From positions 1,178,001-1,242,000 of the forward strand of contig NZ_JACHHJ010000001.1 of the NCBI RefSeq assembly GCF_014207655.1: a DNA stretch of 64,000 nucleotides, read 5' to 3'. Positions 52,007-63,038 of this stretch are shown one piece after another (the stretch's first letter is position 1; each line of letters opens with the position of its first letter). This stretch comes from Geomicrobium halophilum. GTDB lineage: Bacteria > Bacillota > Bacilli > Bacillales > Marinococcaceae. The translations under genes were made by a program, and so were the position numbers. The notes beneath the pieces are model-generated. The model was given only the letters and a program-made list of their open reading frames with translations. It searched no databases and had not been told where the DNA came from.

Positions 52007-54186
52007 GTGCGCGGCACTTCTTCCATTACGTAAGCTTCGAGCATATCGCCTTCTTTGATGTCATTAAAGTTTTCCAACGTAATCCCACATTCGTAGTTTC
52101 TGCTTACTTCCCGAACGTCATCTTTAAAACGTTTCAATGCATCAACCTGCCCGTCATGAACAACAACACCGTCACGAACAACACGGACGTTAGCATGACG
52201 TGTAATTTTTCCATCCGTCACATAACTCCCGGCAATCGTTCCGATCCGTGATACTTTGAACAGCTGCCGTACTTCTACGTGACCAACGATTTTTTCCTCG
52301 TATTCTGGGTCAAGAAGTCCTTTCATCGCAGCTTCAATTTCTTCAATAGCATTGTAGATCACGCGGTGGAGACGAATATCAACGTCTTCTACTTCTGCTG
52401 TACGCTTCGCATTCGCCCCCGGGCGGACGTTAAAGCCAATCACAATCGCATTAGATGCAGATGCAAGAATGACATCTGATTCTGTAATCGCCCCAACACC
52501 TGTATGAATAATATTGACTTTCACACCAGCAACATCAATTTTTTCAAGGGAACCTCGAACCGCTTCAACCGATCCTTGAACGTCAGCCTTAATAATAATA
52601 TTAATTTCCTTGATTTCGCCCTCCTGGATTTGATGGAACAAATCATCCAGGCTGACACGTGACGTTTGCTTACGTTCCGCTTCTTTGGCCCGGTTGGCGC
52701 GTCCTTCCCCAATCTGTTTTGCCTTTTTCTCGTCGGCGAAGACGAGAAACTGATCTCCGGCTTCCGGTACGCCGTTTAAGCCTGTAATTTCCACTGGTGT
52801 CGATGGGCCCGCATTTTTTACGCGTCGTCCAACTTCATTTGTCATCGCACGAACACGACCATACGTATTTCCAACAACAACGGGATCACCGACATTCATC
52901 GTTCCACCTTGAACGAGCAGGGTGGCGACTGGACCCCGGCCTTTATCCAACTCTGCTTCAACAACGGTCCCTTGTGCCCGTTTGGCCGGATTGGCTTTTA
53001 ACTCTTCCACTTCTGCAACGAGTAAAATCATTTCCAAAAGTTCATCGATACCGTCACCTTTAACAGCTGAGACATTTACGAAAATCGTTTCCCCGCCCCA
53101 TGCTTCAGGGACAAGCTGATACTCTGTTAGCTCTTGCATAACACGATCAGGGTTAGCATTCTCTTTGTCCATCTTGTTAACAGCAACGATTATCGGAACT
53201 TCAGCCGCTTTGGCATGGTTTAGTGCTTCTACGGTCTGCGGCATCACGCCATCGTCAGCGGCTACAACGAGAATGGTAATATCGGTTGCCTGCGCCCCGC
53301 GTGCACGCATCGTTGTAAAGGCTGCATGACCAGGTGTATCCAGGAACGTTACTTTTTTGCCATTCTCTTCTACTTGATAAGCACCGATGTGTTGCGTGAT
53401 TCCACCCGCTTCTGTGTCTGTCACCTTTGTTTTTCTGATGCCATCAAGCAATGTTGTTTTTCCATGGTCTACGTGTCCCATAATCGTAACAACAGGAGCC
53501 CGTTCTTCAAGCTTATCTGGGTCATCATCAGGATCTTCATAAAGTTCAATATCGAGCTGATCAACGATTTCTTCTTCTTCCACTGTGACCCCGTAATCAT
53601 TAGCAATCAATTCAATCGATGTCTTTTCGAGCTCCTCGTTTTTCGTTGCCATAACGCCAAGGGACATTAACTTTTTAATAATCTCACTTGTATCCTTTTT
53701 CAACTTCTCAGCCAATTCCGCCACTGATAAGCTTCCAGAGAATGTGATTTTTTCAGGGGTTTTTGGAGCTTCTTTCCCACGCCTTTTCTGGTTCTTATTG
53801 CTTTTTCCTCGTTTACCAGGTCCGTGATTACCACGAGCCTGCGCCGGATGCTGTTTCTTCTGCTGCTGGTTGTTATTCTTTTTATTCCGCTGCTGGGGCT
53901 GCTGGCCTTGATTTTTCCCTTGCCGATGATTTGCAGGCTTGGATTTCTGTACGCCGGCCGACTCGTTTGCTGTTTTTTTCTGGGATTGCTTTTGATTATC
54001 CGATTGCGCCATGGTCCCATCCTTTTTCTCAATTGTTTTCCCTTGTTCTAGCTGTTTGATCTGTTTGTCATCTATGACGGACATATGATTACTTACCGCT
54101 ATATTGTTTGCCTTTAAATCTGCGACAACTTCTTTACTAGACTTATTCACAGACTTGGCATATTCATACACTCGCATTTTCGGCAT
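52003..54186 (-). CDS. infB: Translation initiation factor IF-2
   Basis: GTPase that brings fMet-tRNA to the 30S subunit. 727 residues from the ATG at 54184-54186, eight bases after GGAGG. The first IF2_N domain ([17 protein letters not shown]) is followed by a Gln/Asn/Lys-rich linker of low complexity (about 60-145), a second IF2_N domain, then the G domain with [21 protein letters not shown] and NKMDKENA, domain II, domain III and the C-terminal tRNA-binding domain ([15 protein letters not shown]). Internal start sites for shorter forms were not evident. Confidence 0.98.
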   Translation of the reverse strand: MPKMRVYEYAKSVNKSSKEVVADLKANNIAVSNHMSVIDDKQIKQLEQGKTIEKKDGTMAQSDNQKQSQKKTANESAGVQKSKPANHRQGKNQGQQPQQRNKKNNNQQQKKQHPAQARGNHGPGKRGKSNKNQKRRGKEAPKTPEKITFSGSLSVAELAEKLKKDTSEIIKKLMSLGVMATKNEELEKTSIELIANDYGVTVEEEEIVDQLDIELYEDPDDDPDKLEERAPVVTIMGHVDHGKTTLLDGIRKTKVTDTEAGGITQHIGAYQVEENGKKVTFLDTPGHAAFTTMRARGAQATDITILVVAADDGVMPQTVEALNHAKAAEVPIIVAVNKMDKENANPDRVMQELTEYQLVPEAWGGETIFVNVSAVKGDGIDELLEMILLVAEVEELKANPAKRAQGTVVEAELDKGRGPVATLLVQGGTMNVGDPVVVGNTYGRVRAMTNEVGRRVKNAGPSTPVEITGLNGVPEAGDQFLVFADEKKAKQIGEGRANRAKEAERKQTSRVSLDDLFHQIQEGEIKEINIIIKADVQGSVEAVRGSLEKIDVAGVKVNIIHTGVGAITESDVILASASNAIVIGFNVRPGANAKRTAEVEDVDIRLHRVIYNAIEEIEAAMKGLLDPEYEEKIVGHVEVRQLFKVSRIGTIAGSYVTDGKITRHANVRVVRDGVVVHDGQVDALKRFKDDVREVSRNYECGITLENFNDIKEGDMLEAYVMEEVPRT

Positions 54187-54198
54187 ATACACAACCTC

Positions 54199-54501
54199 CT
54201 ATTCATCCAGCATTAGGATGATTTTATCTGAGAATCCTTCGTCAGTAATGCCAAGTACCACACGCTCGTGTTTTCCAATTGAAGTACCGAGATCTTGCCG
54301 TGTTCCTGTCTGACGGAGAGGAACTTCGTAGTAACGGCACTTATCTTCAAACTGTTTTTTTGTATTTTCCGATGCATCACTAGAGATAAGAACGAGATAA
54401 AAACGTTTGCTTTTGATGCCGCGGATAACAGTATCTTCTCCACTAACGACTTTACGTGCCCGGGCTGCCAGACCAAGGAACTGATAAAAGTTTTGATTCA
54501 T
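54199..54501 (-). CDS. ylxQ: YlxQ, L7Ae-family K-turn RNA-binding protein
   Basis: 100 residues with the L7Ae/L30e fold (FLGLAARARKVVSGEDTVIRGI, LVLISSDASENTKKQFEDKC). Binds kink-turn RNA in B. subtilis; biological target unclear. Its start overlaps the ylxR stop (ATGA), and infB begins 12 bases after it. Confidence 0.94.
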   Translation of the reverse strand: MNQNFYQFLGLAARARKVVSGEDTVIRGIKSKRFYLVLISSDASENTKKQFEDKCRYYEVPLRQTGTRQDLGTSIGKHERVVLGITDEGFSDKIILMLDE

Positions 54502-54770
54502 ACGCGTAATTGAAGACGTTCAGCCTCCAGCCTTTCATAGGTTTCTTCATCTACAGACACTTTTAAATGACGTGCTAACAAATTTTTCTTTCTTGCTTCC
54601 GAAAAACATTCTGAACTGTTGGTCATATAAGCACCGCGCCCATTTTTTTTGCCTGTAGGATCTACAGATAAATAACCTTCCGGGTCACGAACAATTCTCA
54701 CAAGCTCTTTTTTTGCTTTCATTTCACCTGTGACAATGCACTTGCGCAAAGGAGTTTTCCGCTTTTTCAT
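54498..54770 (-). CDS. rnpM: RNase P modulator RnpM (YlxR)
   Basis: 90 residues, DUF448. Binds RNase P RNA and lowers its activity in B. subtilis. Conserved RKCIVTGEMKAKKELVRIVR and DPTGKKNGRGAYM are seen, and the protein is strongly basic. It overlaps nusA at its start and ylxQ at its end by four bases each, so nusA-rnpM-ylxQ are translationally coupled. Confidence 0.94.
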   Translation of the reverse strand: MKKRKTPLRKCIVTGEMKAKKELVRIVRDPEGYLSVDPTGKKNGRGAYMTNSSECFSEARKKNLLARHLKVSVDEETYERLEAERLQLRV

Positions 54771-55945
54771 TCATCCTTTCCCTCCGAAACACTGTCTTCC
54801 CATTCCTCGTCGAACGCTTCTTGATCGATCCATTCTTCCTCATTATGAACCTTCGTAATTTCTTCATCTTCACCGGGAACGCGCGCGGTTTCCGGATCGT
54901 AAATCCCTTCTTCTTCTGCCTCAGAAAGGCTTTTAATATCGATTTTCCAACCTGTGAGTTTTGCTGCTAGCCGAGCGTTTTGACCCCGCTTGCCAATCGC
55001 AAGTGAAAGTTGATAATCCGGGACGATAACTAGAGTGCTTTTGGCGTCTTCGTCAACTTGGACATCAAGTACATTTGAAGGGCTTAATGCGTTGCCGATG
55101 TAGTTCACAGGGTTATCAGAATGATGAACAATATCGATTTTTTCACCTTTCAATTCATTTACAATCGCCTGTACCCGCTGTCCTCTTTGACCTACACAAG
55201 ACCCTACAGGGTCAACATCAGGATCTTCGGCATATACGGAGATTTTAGAGCGATCTCCTGCTTCACGGGCAACGGATCGAATCTCTACCGTTCCATCATA
55301 GATTTCTGGAACTTCAAGTTCAAACAACCGTTTTAAAAGTCCCGGGTGCGTACGCGAAATCATGATTTGCGGGCCTTTCGTCGTTTTTTCCACTTTTGTT
55401 ATGAATGATTTAATTCGGTCATTATGCGCATATGTTTCATTCGGCATTTGTTCACTTTGCGGAAGGATCGCTTCCACCTTTCCTAAATCAACATAGATAA
55501 AGCGATGATCTTGACGTTGAACAATCCCTGTCATAATATCTTCTTCCCGGTCGATAAAATCCGAATAGATAATGCCTCTTTCTGCTTCACGAACACGTTG
55601 CGTTACCACCTGTTTGGCGGTTTGAGCTGCAATTCTTCCGAAGTTCTTCGGTGTTACCTCGATCTCGACAACATCATCAAGCCCATACTGCACACTCAAT
55701 TCCTGGGCGGCTTCTACTGAAATTTCCATCCGGGGGTCGAAGACTTCCTCGACAACTTCTTTACGTGCAAACACCTTAATTTCTCCATTATCACGGTTAA
55801 TATCAACACGTACGTTTGGTGCCTGACTAAAATTACGTTTATAAGCCGAGATTAAAGCGGCTTCAATGGCTTCAAGAACGATTTCCTTTTCGATGCCCTT
55901 ATCTTCTTCAAGTGTGGTTAAGGCATCCAAGAAGTCGCTGTTCAT
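54767..55945 (-). CDS. nusA: Transcription termination/antitermination factor NusA
   Basis: 392 residues. The N-terminal RNA polymerase-binding domain (about 1-125) is followed by S1 (ERGIIYSDFIDREEDIMTGIV), KH1 (GSCVGQRGQRVQAIVNELKGE) and KH2 (LAIGKRGQNARLAAKLTGWKI) domains, plus an acidic tail of about 45 residues. It lacks the C-terminal AR repeats of proteobacterial NusA, as usual for Firmicutes. An element copy (E) separates it from rimP. Confidence 0.98.
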   Translation of the reverse strand: MNSDFLDALTTLEEDKGIEKEIVLEAIEAALISAYKRNFSQAPNVRVDINRDNGEIKVFARKEVVEEVFDPRMEISVEAAQELSVQYGLDDVVEIEVTPKNFGRIAAQTAKQVVTQRVREAERGIIYSDFIDREEDIMTGIVQRQDHRFIYVDLGKVEAILPQSEQMPNETYAHNDRIKSFITKVEKTTKGPQIMISRTHPGLLKRLFELEVPEIYDGTVEIRSVAREAGDRSKISVYAEDPDVDPVGSCVGQRGQRVQAIVNELKGEKIDIVHHSDNPVNYIGNALSPSNVLDVQVDEDAKSTLVIVPDYQLSLAIGKRGQNARLAAKLTGWKIDIKSLSEAEEEGIYDPETARVPGEDEEITKVHNEEEWIDQEAFDEEWEDSVSEGKDE

Positions 55946-56005
55946 AATTCCTTGATCCCCTTTCCATTCATGGCGTTGGAGTTGTGGTTTCGCCTGTCAC
56001 TATTA

Positions 56006-56231
56006 AGAGGTGGTTTAAAAAAGTTCAGGAAAACTTCCTCAAAAAGAAGAACCCTTTTTCTTCATGATGAGGATAATTTTCTAGGAAGAGGATTCTTGAG
56101 CTATCATAGGTTTAAAGATCTTCGACTCAAAACCGGAATGCCCTGCGCCGAAGTCCCATAAGACGCGGAAGATCGCTTCTTGGCTCCCTGAACTACTTGA
56201 CTCTTTTCGTCCTCCTTGATTAAACACGTCT
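56006..56231 (-). mobile_element. Intergenic element, copy E (226 bp, diverged)
   Basis: In minus orientation it starts AGACGTGTTTAATCAAGGAGG and ends TTTTCCTGAACTTTTTTAAA then CCACCTCT. The flanks ATTA (56002-56005) and ATAA (56232-56235) are a 3-of-4 match target duplication. The ends and the AAAAGAGTCAAGTAG stretch match the family, while the interior is largely its own. The rimP TAG stop uses the first two bases of the element, so this insertion too is at a stop codon. It fills the gap between rimP and nusA. Confidence 0.7.
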
Positions 56232-56697
56232 ATAATACAGATAGCCGTGCATTAGCGACAATTTTTTCCGGTACATGAAATGCTTGTGTACGTGTCTTAT
56301 CACGAATGTTAATCGTTAAATACCCTTCTTCGTAGGCGGTGAGTTGTCCTTCAAACGTTTTTTGGCCGCCAATTTTCTCATACGTCTTTACGTACACGTT
56401 CCTTCCAACAGCCTTTTGAAAATCTGCCGCATTTTTTAAGGGCCGTTCCGCTCCAGGCGAGCTTACTTCTAAATAATAAGCGCCTTCAATCGGATCTTCT
56501 TCGTCCAGTTTTTCACTTACCCGTTCACTAACAAGACTACATTCTTCGAGGCCGACCCCATCAGGGTGATCAATTAAAAGGCGTAAAAACCAATGTTTAC
56601 CCTCTTTTTTATATTCAATATCCACAAGCTCCATGTGAAGATCTTCCAAAATCGGAGTTGCAATCATTCTCACATTATCCTTAACGTTCTTTGACAT
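56230..56697 (-). CDS. rimP: Ribosome maturation factor RimP
   Basis: 30S assembly factor (YlxS). 155 residues from the ATG at 56695-56697 behind AGGAGGG. The alpha/beta N-terminal domain has LELVD-type HMELVDIEYKKEGKHWFLRLLID and ECSLVSERVSEKLDEEDPI, then YYLEVSSPGAERPL; the C-terminal SH3-like domain follows. The stop codon TAG lies across the junction with element copy E, so the last residue may differ from that of relatives. Confidence 0.95.
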   Translation of the reverse strand: MSKNVKDNVRMIATPILEDLHMELVDIEYKKEGKHWFLRLLIDHPDGVGLEECSLVSERVSEKLDEEDPIEGAYYLEVSSPGAERPLKNAADFQKAVGRNVYVKTYEKIGGQKTFEGQLTAYEEGYLTINIRDKTRTQAFHVPEKIVANARLSVL

Positions 56698-56734
56698 ACT
56701 CTCCCTCCTAACATTAATTTTTATATGACATAAA

Positions 56735-56769
56735 CAAGCAAGAAAGAGTGGGGTTGCCCCCACTCTTTC
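56735..56769 (-). terminator. Terminator of polC
   Basis: AAAGAGTGGGGG pairs with CCCCACTCTTT around a CAA-type loop on the minus strand and a T-rich tract follows. It lies 155 bases past polC and just before the rimP ribosome site. Confidence 0.85.
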
Positions 56770-56924
56770 ACGTACGTATAAGTGTCTTCACCACAGTTAA
56801 AATATCACAATTCCTACGCTTTTGCAAGTTATTTTCCACTTCCTACCGACAGGATCCATAACCATGCTTTACCGTCTAGTGTCCCCTGCACTGCCCGTGT
56901 TTAAACGTCGACAAGAGATAAAAT

Positions 56925-59900
56925 TTAAAATAAGGAAAGCTGGTTAGAATCCGGAAGCCCTTCTAGACAGCCATTTGCATCTAAATGCTGAATTACATTT
57001 TTCGTTGCTTTACTTCGCTGCTGCAGGTCTTCTTTGGATAAAAACTCTCCCTTCTCGCGTGCATCAACAATGTTTTGGGCAGCATTCGCGCCTACACCTT
57101 CCAATGCACTAAACGGCGGAGTCAATGTATCTCCATCTACGATAAACGTACGTGCCTCAGAGCGATAGAGACTAATATTTCCAAACGAAAACCCACGCTC
57201 AGTCATTTCCAGCGCCAATTCGAGTACGGTAACAAGACTTTTCTCTTTAGGGGAAGCATCAAACCCTTTGCCCTGAATATCCGTAATTCGAGCCCGGATG
57301 GCTTCGCTCCCTTTTTGCATCGTCTCAAGTTCAAAGTCACTGGCTCGCACACTGAAATACGTTGCATAGAACAGAATTGGATGATGAACCTTAAAATAAG
57401 CGATTCTTATCGCCATTAACACATATGCAGCCGCATGTGCTTTTGGAAACATATACTTGATTTTCAGACACGATTGAATATACCAATCCGGTACATCGTG
57501 TTTTTTCATTTCATCAATCCACTCTTGTTCCAATCCTCTCCCCTTACGGACAAATTCCGTAATTTTAAAAGCAAGCGACGGTTCAAGACCTTTATAGATA
57601 AGATTAACCATTATGTTATCCCTAAGGCCAATCACGTCTTTTAATTCACAAGTTCCATCTCGAATTAATTCATCGGCATTCCCAAGCCAAACATCAGCCC
57701 CGTGGGAAAGGCCTGAGATTTGCAGAAGCTCAGAGAACTTCTGAGGTTTCGTTTCTTCCAACATTTGTCTGACAAACCGGGTACCAAACTCCGGAATTCC
57801 GTACGTCCCTGTTTTGCACATAATTTGTTCAGGCGTCACACCAAGAACTTCAGGTCCTTCAAATATCCGCATCACCTCTGGATCGTCAAAAGGAATGTCC
57901 TTTGGATCAATCCCACTTAGATCTTGCAACATACGAATGACTGTCGGATCATCATGGCCAAGAATATCCAGTTTCAATAAGTTATCATCAATCGAATGAA
58001 AATCAAAATGCGTTGTCTTCCAACTTGCATTTTTGTCATCCGCTGGATACTGAACCGGACAAAAATCATGAATATCATAATCATCGGGGACAACAATAAT
58101 CCCGCCCGGATGCTGACCTGTCGTCCGTTTTACACCTGTACACCCGTCGACGAGCCGATCAATCTCAGCCCCGCGTATATGGGAGATATTGTGATCGTTC
58201 TGGTACCCGCGCACAAAGCCATACGCTGTTTTTTCCGCCACTGTTCCGATTGTACCCGCACGGAACACTTTATCATCCCCGAATAACTCACGAGTAAAAT
58301 CATGGGCACGTGCCTGGTACTCGCCGGAGAAATTCAAATCAATATCCGGGACTTTGTCCCCTTTAAAACCAAGGAACGTCTCAAAGGGAATATCATGCCC
58401 TTCTCGAATATAATAGGCACCACACTGTGTACAGGCTTTATCTGGCAAGTCGTAGCCAGATGCAACGGTTCCGTCATCGAAAAAGATGGAATGACAACAC
58501 TCCGGACATACATAGTGAGGCGGTAAAGGGTTCACTTCGGTGATATCAGCCATCGTTGCAACAAAGGACGAGCCGACCGACCCACGGGAACCTACGAGAT
58601 AACCATCTTCGAGGGAACGTTTTACGAGTTTATGAGAAATGAGATAGATAACTCCAAACCCATGCCCAATAATGCTTTCCAATTCATTTTCGAGACGATC
58701 TTCAACAATTTTCGGGAGTTCAGATCCGTAAATGCTTCTTGCCTTCCCATACGTCAGTTCACGCATCTCTTCATCTGCACCTTCGATATTGGGCGTATAC
58801 AAGTCGCTTGGAATCGGTGCAATGTCTTCGATGTTGTCCACCAAGGACTTCGGAGTATCGACTACGGCTTGCCGTGCTTTCTCCTCACCAAGAAATGCAA
58901 AGGCTTCAAGCATTTCTGCCGTCGTTCGAAAGTGCACTTTTGGCATGGTTTGCTTATTCAGTGGGTTGGCCCCTCCTTGAGATGAGACGAGAATTTTACG
59001 ATACATATGGTCTTGGGGCTCCAAGTAGTGAACATTGCCCGTACCTACTACTGGAAGATCCAAACGTTCACCAACATCGTTTAACTTTCGCAGGATATCG
59101 AACAATTGAGCCTCACTTTTGATGATATCCTTTTCAATCAGGTGGAAGTATAGTTCCGGCGGCTGAATTTCGATAAAGTCATAGAATCGAGCAGCTTTTT
59201 CGGCTTCTTCAGGCGACTTTTGCATCATTGTTTCGAATACCTCGCCCTTGTCACATCCTGAACCGATAAGTAAACCTTCCCGATGCTGAACAAGTTTTGA
59301 TCTAGGAATCCTAGGTGTTCGAAAGAAATATGACATATGTGACATTGAGACCAAGTTATATAAGTTTTTTAACCCGGTTTGATTTTGCACGAGAATCGTA
59401 CAATGGGAGGGGCGATTTTTATAAAAATCCCCTTTCCCCATATTTTCATTGAGATCGTGATGATATTCGATTCCCTGATCAGCAGCATCACGAATCATTT
59501 TCATAAATAGATAGGCCGTTGCCTCCGTATCATAAATCGCTCGATGGTGGCTGACGAGTTCAATATCCATCGCTTTACATAGAGTGTTAAGCCTGTGGTT
59601 TTTCATGTTCGGATATAAAAAACGTGCAAGTTCCAACGTATCTACGACTGGAAGTTTAGTCTCCGGCCAGCCCTGATTTTTGTACCCGGCATTAATAAAA
59701 CCGATATCGAAATTGGCGTTATGCGCAACAAGACCACTATCACCAACAAAATCCCTAAACTGCTGTAAAACGTCACTCACTTCTGGGGCATCCTCTAGCA
59801 TCGCATCGGTGATACCCGTAAGCTCAGTAATTTTTGCTGGTAACGGCACATGGGGCTGAGCGAACGACTCAAAGCGATCTACAACCTCACCGTTTTCAAC

Positions 59901-61226
59901 TTTTACAGCTGCTAGTTCGATAATCGTATCATAAACGGCAGATAAGCCCGTTGTTTCAACGTCAAATACGACAAACGAGGACTTTGAAAGATGACGATTA
60001 CTTTCGTTGTATGCAATCGGCACCCCGTCGTCAACGAGATAAGCTTCCATTCCATAAATCATCTTAATACCGTATTTCTTGGCTGCTGAAAATGCTTCCG
60101 GAAACGCCTGTACAACTCCATGATCAGTGATCGCTACTGCCTCATGGCCCCAACTTGCAGCTTTCTCTACAATTTCAGAAGCAGATGCTACTGCATCCAT
60201 TTGGCTCATCGTCGTATGGGCATGAAGCTCGATACGTTTCTTACCTTCCAGAGCTTCATCCATACGTTTGCTATGCGAAATTTCCGAGATGTCATTGGCC
60301 ATCATTACAAGATCTCTTACGAACGTGTCATTTTGAATGCTTCCACGCGCCGTAACCCACATCCCTTTCTTGACAGCATTGAGCAAGGGGATGTCCTCTT
60401 TGTCACGTGAAAACATTTTTATGAGTAGGGAATCGGTATAATCTGTAATTTTACATGTCAAAAGCACACGCCCGCTTCTTAACTCGCGGGTTTCAACATC
60501 AAAAACGTATCCTTGAATTGTGACGCGCCTTTCTTCATCTTGAATAGCGTTAAGAGGGAGCGCTTCATCCTTGATCGGATATCCAATTTGCAGTTTTTGA
60601 ACCGTAGCTTCTGTTTCCGCTTTTTGCTCCTGTTTTTGTCTTTCCATCATTGCTTCGATGACTTTGGATTGTTCTTCTTCCTTTTTTTGTTCAAGAAAGC
60701 GCGTTTCTTCCTCCGTGGCTACATCAACTTCAGGAGAAAATGTGAGCGATTCGAAACCACAAGAGATTATCGCTTGCTCAAGTGCCGGACCTGCTTGTTT
60801 TGAAAGTGAATGAGCCTCTGCCTCGCTATGACATCTCAGAACAAGAAAACGCCCGTTGACGGTCGGTTGTGAGCGTTCGAGTTTCATCGCAACATGATCT
60901 GGTAAATCCGCCGCCTTGCTAATGATTACTGGCCAATAATCAGCAATTTGATCTGAAGAAAGCGCACCCTCGTCATAGAAAATAGAAAAATCAATCGTAG
61001 CAATGTCTTGAAAGCCTGCTTGCAGTTTTTCTTGTAACAGCTGAATTACCAACGCGCTTAGTGGTTGACCAAAGCCAAATGTAAAATGCCACTTACGTAC
61101 TTCACGGTAAATTTCCAATTTATATATACGCCCAGATTGCAGCTCCGCGTGTTTCAGATCCTCAGGGATCCCAATTTGTTCTAATAAAAGTTGAAATCGT
61201 TCATAACGAACGGCATTATCATTCAC
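56925..61226 (-). CDS. polC: DNA polymerase III alpha subunit, PolC type
   Basis: The main replicative polymerase of low-G+C Gram-positives. 1433 residues. The start is GTG (61224-61226) behind AAGGAGGG. Order: N-terminal tau-binding part, an OB-fold (about 235-320), PHP (LHAHTTMSQMDAVASA, ITDHGVVQAFPEA) interrupted by a DnaQ-type 3'-5' exonuclease (VVFDVETTGLSAVYDT, HNANFDIGF), then a zinc-binding cluster (CPECCHSI, ACTQCGAYY), palm (PDIDLNFSGEYQ), fingers and beta-binding regions, ending QLSLF, the clamp-binding motif. It follows proS and has its own terminator. Confidence 0.98.
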   Translation of the reverse strand: MNDNAVRYERFQLLLEQIGIPEDLKHAELQSGRIYKLEIYREVRKWHFTFGFGQPLSALVIQLLQEKLQAGFQDIATIDFSIFYDEGALSSDQIADYWPVIISKAADLPDHVAMKLERSQPTVNGRFLVLRCHSEAEAHSLSKQAGPALEQAIISCGFESLTFSPEVDVATEEETRFLEQKKEEEQSKVIEAMMERQKQEQKAETEATVQKLQIGYPIKDEALPLNAIQDEERRVTIQGYVFDVETRELRSGRVLLTCKITDYTDSLLIKMFSRDKEDIPLLNAVKKGMWVTARGSIQNDTFVRDLVMMANDISEISHSKRMDEALEGKKRIELHAHTTMSQMDAVASASEIVEKAASWGHEAVAITDHGVVQAFPEAFSAAKKYGIKMIYGMEAYLVDDGVPIAYNESNRHLSKSSFVVFDVETTGLSAVYDTIIELAAVKVENGEVVDRFESFAQPHVPLPAKITELTGITDAMLEDAPEVSDVLQQFRDFVGDSGLVAHNANFDIGFINAGYKNQGWPETKLPVVDTLELARFLYPNMKNHRLNTLCKAMDIELVSHHRAIYDTEATAYLFMKMIRDAADQGIEYHHDLNENMGKGDFYKNRPSHCTILVQNQTGLKNLYNLVSMSHMSYFFRTPRIPRSKLVQHREGLLIGSGCDKGEVFETMMQKSPEEAEKAARFYDFIEIQPPELYFHLIEKDIIKSEAQLFDILRKLNDVGERLDLPVVGTGNVHYLEPQDHMYRKILVSSQGGANPLNKQTMPKVHFRTTAEMLEAFAFLGEEKARQAVVDTPKSLVDNIEDIAPIPSDLYTPNIEGADEEMRELTYGKARSIYGSELPKIVEDRLENELESIIGHGFGVIYLISHKLVKRSLEDGYLVGSRGSVGSSFVATMADITEVNPLPPHYVCPECCHSIFFDDGTVASGYDLPDKACTQCGAYYIREGHDIPFETFLGFKGDKVPDIDLNFSGEYQARAHDFTRELFGDDKVFRAGTIGTVAEKTAYGFVRGYQNDHNISHIRGAEIDRLVDGCTGVKRTTGQHPGGIIVVPDDYDIHDFCPVQYPADDKNASWKTTHFDFHSIDDNLLKLDILGHDDPTVIRMLQDLSGIDPKDIPFDDPEVMRIFEGPEVLGVTPEQIMCKTGTYGIPEFGTRFVRQMLEETKPQKFSELLQISGLSHGADVWLGNADELIRDGTCELKDVIGLRDNIMVNLIYKGLEPSLAFKITEFVRKGRGLEQEWIDEMKKHDVPDWYIQSCLKIKYMFPKAHAAAYVLMAIRIAYFKVHHPILFYATYFSVRASDFELETMQKGSEAIRARITDIQGKGFDASPKEKSLVTVLELALEMTERGFSFGNISLYRSEARTFIVDGDTLTPPFSALEGVGANAAQNIVDAREKGEFLSKEDLQQRSKATKNVIQHLDANGCLEGLPDSNQLSLF

Positions 61227-61281
61227 AAGCAGCCCTCCTTCTCGGTGAAAAAGGGAGCGGACTCAGGGGCCCCTCCCAGTT

Positions 61282-62976
61282 CTATTCAACCTCTTTTAAG
61301 TACGCAGCTAAATCTTGTGCCTGCACTTCGGTCATCTCACCTGTTTTGCGATCCTTCACTTCAACGATGCCTTCGCTTGCTTTTTTTCCAGCAGCAATAC
61401 GAATCGGCAATCCATACAAATCCGCATCTTTAAATTTAACACCTGCACGCTCTTTGCGATCGTCATATAGGACATCAAAGCCTTCCGATTGCAAAACTTC
61501 GTAAAGGTTCTCAGCAAGCGTCAGCTGTGCTTCATCTTTTGGATTTATCACAAGCAAATGCAGATCAAACGGCGCAATTGCTTTCGGCCAGATGATCCCG
61601 TCGTTATCATGGTTTTGTTCGACGATAGCCGCGAGTGTACGGCTAATCCCAATCCCGTAGCAGCCCATCTGCATCGGTGCACTTTTGCCATTTTCATCAA
61701 GAAAGCTTGCTCCCAAGGCTTCTGAATACTTCGTTCCAAGCTTAAAGACTTGTCCGACTTCGATCCCTTCCGCAAATTGAACGAACCCCTTGCCGTCAGG
61801 AGATGAATCTCCTTCCTGAATCATGCGTATATCAGCGAAGGCCTCTACTTCGAAATCTCGCCCATGAGCGACATTTGTATAAAACAGCTCACGCTTATTG
61901 CCACCACAAATTGCACTAACAAGAGGCCGAATCGCGTGGTCTGCGATGATCTTTACATTTGCCGGAGCATCTACCGGCCCAATAAACTCGGCACTTGCTC
62001 CAAATTTCTGCTCGATTTCACGGGGCGTTGCTTCTTTGACATGTAAAGTGTCAAAGAAGTTCCCGACTTTCACGTCACTAATTTCGTGATCACCACGGGT
62101 AAGTATAAGAACGGGAGCTTCCTCAATGTAAAATAGACGTGCATGAATCACTGTGGGAACGTCCTGATCCATTCGTAATGCTACCTCATCAGCTGAAGCC
62201 GCTCCATTTTCTGTATTAAGAGCTTTCAAAGTTCCTTCCTGTTTTTCAGATGGTTGAGGGGTAGGAGCGATCTCAACATTCGCTGCGAACTCCGATTGGT
62301 CCGAGTACGCAATCGTATCTTCACCAATGTCAGCAAGTGCCATAAATTCATGGGTTCCCCCTGTGCCCCCAATAGCACCAGCATCAGCTTCTACTGCGCG
62401 AAAATCAAGTCCACAACGTTTAAAAATATTTGTATACGCTTCATACATAACATTATACGTTCGATCAAGCGCTTCTTCTGATGGTTCGAAGGAATAGGCG
62501 TCTTTCATAATAAATTCCCGGCCGCGCAGGAGTCCAAAGCGCGGGCGACGCTCATCTCGATATTTTGTTTGAATTTGATACACATATAAAGGTAGTCGTT
62601 TGTATGAATGGACCCCATCACGAATTAAAGATGTGATTACTTCTTCATGGGTCGGACCTAGCACAAAGCGGCGCTCATGCCGATCATTGAGTCTCATTAA
62701 TTCCGGGCCGTAGTCATCGAGACGTCCGGACTCTTCCCAAAGTTCAGCAGGTTGGATGGCAGGCATAAGTAATTCTTGTGCGCCGGTACGATCCATTTCT
62801 TCTCTTACAATGGCTTCAATCTTTCTTAACACCCGAGTTCCAATCGGCAAATATGAATAGATACCGGCAGCTGTTTGACGCATCAATCCCGCGCGGATCA
62901 TGAGCTGATGGCTTTTTGACTCAGCATCCGCAGGAATGTCCCGCATTGTTGGACTAAAAAATGTTTGTTGTCTCAT
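61282..62976 (-). CDS. proS: Prolyl-tRNA synthetase (bacterial type)
   Basis: Charges tRNA-Pro; class II enzyme of 564 residues with the large editing insertion (INS domain, about 225-385) of the bacterial form. Motif 1 is in the N-terminal block GIYSYLPIGTRVLRKIEAIV, motif 2 is KYRDERRPRFGLLRGREFIMKD, motif 3 is MGCYGIGISRTLAAIVEQ. The anticodon-binding domain lies at the C-terminus. The ribosome site (GTGAGG) is spaced a little far from the ATG. No T-box leader is visible upstream. Confidence 0.97.
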   Translation of the reverse strand: MRQQTFFSPTMRDIPADAESKSHQLMIRAGLMRQTAAGIYSYLPIGTRVLRKIEAIVREEMDRTGAQELLMPAIQPAELWEESGRLDDYGPELMRLNDRHERRFVLGPTHEEVITSLIRDGVHSYKRLPLYVYQIQTKYRDERRPRFGLLRGREFIMKDAYSFEPSEEALDRTYNVMYEAYTNIFKRCGLDFRAVEADAGAIGGTGGTHEFMALADIGEDTIAYSDQSEFAANVEIAPTPQPSEKQEGTLKALNTENGAASADEVALRMDQDVPTVIHARLFYIEEAPVLILTRGDHEISDVKVGNFFDTLHVKEATPREIEQKFGASAEFIGPVDAPANVKIIADHAIRPLVSAICGGNKRELFYTNVAHGRDFEVEAFADIRMIQEGDSSPDGKGFVQFAEGIEVGQVFKLGTKYSEALGASFLDENGKSAPMQMGCYGIGISRTLAAIVEQNHDNDGIIWPKAIAPFDLHLLVINPKDEAQLTLAENLYEVLQSEGFDVLYDDRKERAGVKFKDADLYGLPIRIAAGKKASEGIVEVKDRKTGEMTEVQAQDLAAYLKEVE

Positions 62977-63038
62977 TACTATAAAGCCTCACTTTATAAA
63001 GGAGTTCTTGATCATTATTTTTACGTATTCCCCTATTA

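Noticed and set aside
62977-63038. T-box riboswitch upstream of proS
   Set aside because: The space is too short, is occupied by element D just beyond, and shows no T-box sequence.
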